Assembly (NCBI GenBank): GCA_041741375.1
Contig: JBGSKF010000103.1
Span: 1 to 29,820 of the forward strand
DNA from: OFTM291 sp041741375
GTDB taxonomy: Bacteria; Gemmatimonadota; Gemmatimonadetes; Gemmatimonadales; GWC2-71-9
Direction: 5' to 3'
DNA: 29,820 nt
The notes beneath the pieces are model-generated. The model saw nothing but the letters and a program-made list of their open reading frames with translations. It ran no database searches and was not told the origin of the DNA. The position numbers and the translations under genes were made by a program. Shown piece after piece: positions 27,150 to 29,820 of this stretch. Within the stretch, counting starts at the first letter, position 1. The number at the start of each line of letters is the position of its first letter.

Positions 27150-28552
27150 CAGGAGGATCCGGCGAACGTCGTATCGTGCCCCTTGGCTCCGAGGGTTTGC
27201 AGCAACGATGTCTTGTCCGCCGACTTGAGCCAGGCCTCCTTGGCGCTGATCGTGCCGGACTCGACCAGATCGAGCAGGGAATCGTTCAGGGTGGCCATCC
27301 CCACCCGCCGGTTGGTCTGCATGATGCTCGGGATCTGGAAGGTCTTTCCTTCCCGGATCAGATTGGAGACGGCGGGAACGGTGAGAAGGACTTCCCGCGC
27401 GGCGACACGGCCTCCCCCCACCTTCCGGCAGAGGACCTGGCTCACGACCCCTCGCAGCGACTCCGACAGCATGACCCGGATCTGGGACTGCCGGTCGGCG
27501 GGGAACTGGTCGATGATGCGGTCGAGGGTGCTCGCCGCCGTGGTGGTGTGCAGCGTGCCGAACACGAGATGGCCGGTCTCGGCCGTCTCGAGGGCGATGG
27601 CGATGGTTTCGAGGTCCCGCATTTCCCCCACGAGAATGACGTCGGGATCCTCCCGCAGCGCCGCCCGGAGGGCGCGCTTGAAGGACCCCGTGTGCGGCCC
27701 CACCTGGCGCTGGGTGATCAGGCACTTCTTGGAGGGATGCACGAACTCGATGGGATCCTCGATCGTCAGGATGTGCTCGGTCCGGGTCCGATTGACCAGA
27801 TCGATCAGCGACGCCAGGGTCGTCGATTTCCCCGACCCGGTGGGCCCCGTCACCAGCACCAGTCCCTTGGTGAGCCCGCACAGTTGCTGCACCGCGGACG
27901 ACACGCCGAGATCCTCCACACTCAGAATCTCGGCGGGAATCAGCCGAAAGACCCCGAAGGGCCCCATCCGATCCACCCCGGCATTGCACCGGAACCGGCC
28001 GACTCCCGCGAGTTCGTAGGCCCAGTCCGCATCGTGTTCCTCCAGAAAGGAGGCGGCGACCGTGGGCGGCATGATGCTGCGAAGGAGGGTGGAGACTCCT
28101 TCCGGCGAGAGCGCCTCGTCGGCCTCCCGGCGGAGATCGCCATCCACCCGGAGGATAGGTGGCTGGCCACTGCGCAGATGCAGGTCGCTCGCCCCCGCCT
28201 CGGGAAGCCGCCGCAGGAGGGCATCCATGGCGCCGGAGCCCGGCCGAGCGAGGGCGGCGGGGCGGATCGTGGCGGTCGTGCGATCAGCATCCCGGGCTAC
28301 CACGACCTCGACCACCCCTCCGGGGCCCTGGTACGGGAAGCGGGTTTCCTCCCCGGTGTCCAGCGCCACTCGCTGACCGGGTGGCACCACATCCGCGAGG
28401 AGATGCCGAATGGCCGCCGCGCCCAGGGGTTCCTTCGTCACCGCCTGCCACGCCCCGCCGAGCTCGATCTGCACGGAATCACCCTCGCGGAGTCGAACTC
28501 CGGTGGCGCCGTGGGATTGCAGCGGAGTGAGATAACGATCGAGTGCGGCCAT
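27149..28552 (-). CDS. PilT-like type IV pilus retraction ATPase with doubled N-domain
   Basis: 467 residues against about 345-360 for normal PilT. The ATPase core has Walker A GPTGSGKST (K near 242), the Asp-box and Walker B region DVILVGEMRD, the His-box TGHLVFGTLHT, and the PilT hallmark SNLIREGKTFQIPSIMQT. It powers pilus retraction at the inner membrane. The N-terminal domain (GASDLHLRSGQPP) is normal. In front of it lies a second, degenerate copy of the same domain (GATGVRLREGDSVQIELGG), about 100 residues, which explains the extra length. ATG 28552 has AAGGAG 4 bases upstream, inside the preceding stop region. It lies 1 base after the small duplicated-domain gene and overlaps the trmJ-like gene. 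Confidence 0.9.
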   Translation of the reverse strand: MAALDRYLTPLQSHGATGVRLREGDSVQIELGGAWQAVTKEPLGAAAIRHLLADVVPPGQRVALDTGEETRFPYQGPGGVVEVVVARDADRTTATIRPAALARPGSGAMDALLRRLPEAGASDLHLRSGQPPILRVDGDLRREADEALSPEGVSTLLRSIMPPTVAASFLEEHDADWAYELAGVGRFRCNAGVDRMGPFGVFRLIPAEILSVEDLGVSSAVQQLCGLTKGLVLVTGPTGSGKSTTLASLIDLVNRTRTEHILTIEDPIEFVHPSKKCLITQRQVGPHTGSFKRALRAALREDPDVILVGEMRDLETIAIALETAETGHLVFGTLHTTTAASTLDRIIDQFPADRQSQIRVMLSESLRGVVSQVLCRKVGGGRVAAREVLLTVPAVSNLIREGKTFQIPSIMQTNRRVGMATLNDSLLDLVESGTISAKEAWLKSADKTSLLQTLGAKGHDTTFAGSS

Positions 28553-28553
28553 G

Positions 28554-29021
28554 CTACTCCTTGGGGCGGACGAAACGGATCAACCGGCGGTTGACGAGCC
28601 GCACGTCATGAGGCGTGGTCAGCACCAGAAACCCTCTGCTGCTGTTGAGAAAATCGATGGATCGGGTTCGGCCCGGAGGCGTGTCCACATGGATCACTCC
28701 GTGCAGGGCCTCCTCCCCGGGCGGCATGACCTCGACATCGATGTCCGCATGGGGAACGTCTACCGGGGGGGTGGCGTTGGGGAAATCGTCCCACGCCACG
28801 ATGACGTGCATCACCTGGTCCTTGCCGACAAACCGCACACCACCATCCCCGTCCTGCAGGGCGAAGAACTGTTCGTCCCGGTTCATGAAATCGAGGATGC
28901 TCTCCGCGCCCAGTCGACCGGGGGCTCGGTCGAAGAGGTGAACCGCCCCCTCGAACACCGATCCGTCCGCCAGATGGACGGACACCGGGCACCGAATGGT
29001 CGTGCCCCACTCACTGCTCAT
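28554..29021 (-). CDS. small protein with two similar domains, unknown
   Basis: 155 residues, no signal peptide, no membrane helix, acidic. The two halves look alike: H-x-DGSVFEGAVHLFDRAPGR ... ILDFMNRDEQFFAL ... VRFVGKDQVMHV, and EEALHGVIHVDTPPGR ... SIDFLNSSRGFLVL ... VRLVNRRLIRFV. Both carry a G-V-H strand, an (I)DF(M/L)N motif and an ending VR-x-V. I do not recognise the family. It may form a beta-rich dimer. Its position immediately before pilT, with pilT's ribosome site in its last codons, suggests a role with type IV pili (inference). Start at 29021 overlaps the dehydrogenase stop; GGAGG is upstream. Confidence 0.72.
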   Translation of the reverse strand: MSSEWGTTIRCPVSVHLADGSVFEGAVHLFDRAPGRLGAESILDFMNRDEQFFALQDGDGGVRFVGKDQVMHVIVAWDDFPNATPPVDVPHADIDVEVMPPGEEALHGVIHVDTPPGRTRSIDFLNSSRGFLVLTTPHDVRLVNRRLIRFVRPKE

Positions 29022-29820
29022 GAGGCGGCACCCTCCGGATTGCGAATGGCAACACCCGCCCGCTCCTCGGCCACGCGGATCGCCTCAAGGTAATCGGCGT
29101 CGGCATCGCCCAGCGCATCGAGCGCCACACCCAGAGCACTCCGCACCGCCTCCAGCACCGGCGCGTCCACCCCCGCCTCCCGCAGGACGCAACAGGCAAT
29201 CCCCACGTCCTTGGCCAGCAGCGCCAGGCGGAAGGTCCGGGGCCAGGTTCCGGTCAGGACCCGGTCCGGGACGAGAACCTCGCTCACGAAGGACCGGCCG
29301 CTCGAGAGATTGATCGCCTCGACAGCCCGATCCGGTGCCACTCCGGCCTTGACGAGTCCGGTGAGCCCCTCGGCCAGGGTCATGATGTGGGTACCGAGCA
29401 GAGCGTTGTTCACGGCCTTGACCGCATGGCCTGTTCCGACCGGGCCGGTGTGCACGATGCGCGCTGCGAACGCCTGGAGGATCGGCGTCGCCCGGGACAC
29501 CACGGCCTCGGTGCCTCCGACCATCACCACGAGGGTACCCGACTCGGCGCCATTGGTGCCACCGCTCACCGGGGCGTCGGCAAAACTCACCCCCCGGCGG
29601 GCCAGGCGCTCGGCGATGGCTCGGGATCGGTGTGGTTCACCGGAGGTGCAATCCAGGAGGAGTCCTCCCGGGGCCCATCCCTCTTCAAGGCCCTCGGGGC
29701 CGGACAACACCTCCTCCACCTCACGGGAGTTGGGCAGACAGGTCAGGACGATCGGACAGGCGGCGGCCAGTTCCCGCGGAGTGCCGGCCGCGCGCCCCCC
29801 GTGGCGCGCCACGAAGGCGT
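29018..29820 (-). CDS. beta-hydroxyacid dehydrogenase family (3-hydroxyisobutyrate-type), C-terminal part
   Basis: The gene runs beyond the right edge of the window; about 266 residues are visible, without the N-terminal GxGxxG. It is a 6-phosphogluconate/3-hydroxyisobutyrate dehydrogenase-type NAD(P) enzyme. The substrate signature is FADAPVSGGTNGAESGTLVVMVGG and the catalytic lysine lies in GHAVKAVNN. CTSGEPHRSRAIAERLA is the usual segment before it. Substrate could be 3-hydroxyisobutyrate, tartronate semialdehyde, glyoxylate/succinic semialdehyde or an imine; the visible part does not decide. The stop overlaps the next ATG (ATGA), so it is the first visible gene of the operon with pilT and trmJ. 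Confidence 0.88.
   Translation of the reverse strand, partial: AFVARHGGRAAGTPRELAAACPIVLTCLPNSREVEEVLSGPEGLEEGWAPGGLLLDCTSGEPHRSRAIAERLARRGVSFADAPVSGGTNGAESGTLVVMVGGTEAVVSRATPILQAFAARIVHTGPVGTGHAVKAVNNALLGTHIMTLAEGLTGLVKAGVAPDRAVEAINLSSGRSFVSEVLVPDRVLTGTWPRTFRLALLAKDVGIACCVLREAGVDAPVLEAVRSALGVALDALGDADADYLEAIRVAEERAGVAIRNPEGAAS

Overview
The window is very GC-rich and almost fully coding. Its operons are compact, often with ATGA start/stop overlaps. The gene content points to a Gram-negative, aerobic, heterotrophic bacterium, probably of the Gemmatimonadota or a relative in the FCB group (inference, no marker gene present). Supporting signs are a complete alternative complex III operon, an M6 protease with a C-terminal repeat tail, a bacterial ceramide-type operon, many lipoproteins, and a TAnnTTTG-type promoter element upstream of a cupredoxin gene. 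|| Layout. Positions 1-5732 (+) hold the end of an RND adaptor, a full HAE1-type RND efflux pump and an MsbA-like ABC exporter whose first codons contain a run of 12 C. Positions 5748-8916 (-) are a three-gene coupled operon: secreted M6 metalloprotease and two small lipoproteins. Positions 9127-12421 (+) are a three-gene operon read as serine palmitoyltransferase, a GNAT-fold ceramide synthase and a short-chain/epimerase reductase, i.e. the core of bacterial sphingolipid synthesis. Positions 12530-12991 (-) encode a blue-copper lipoprotein, with a CRP-like palindrome in its promoter. Positions 13166-13954 (+) encode a cysteine-rich protein of unknown function with a duplicated C/H motif. Positions 14036-15560 (+) are an ECF sigma factor and its zinc-finger anti-sigma factor. 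Positions 15755-17682 (-) are an aldehyde dehydrogenase coupled to a DUF779 protein. Positions 17863-18477 (+) encode an orphan membrane protein. Positions 18775-26152 (-) are actABCDEF, the alternative complex III quinol oxidoreductase. Positions 26358-29820 (-) are an operon with a beta-hydroxyacid dehydrogenase (truncated by the window edge), a small duplicated-domain protein, a PilT-like ATPase with a doubled N-terminal domain, and a TrmJ-like tRNA methyltransferase. || How it fits together. Complex III (ActA-F) would oxidise menaquinol or ubiquinol and pass electrons to a soluble or membrane-anchored carrier. The cupredoxin 6 kb away is a candidate carrier. No terminal oxidase gene lies in the window. 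|| The least expected non-coding signal is a family of G-rich heptamer repeats (GGGAGTA-type, period 7, G-quadruplex-capable). They sit at the 3' ends of three operons, always with the G-rich strand as the sense strand of the transcript that ends there. Two of them form an inverted pair between convergent operons.
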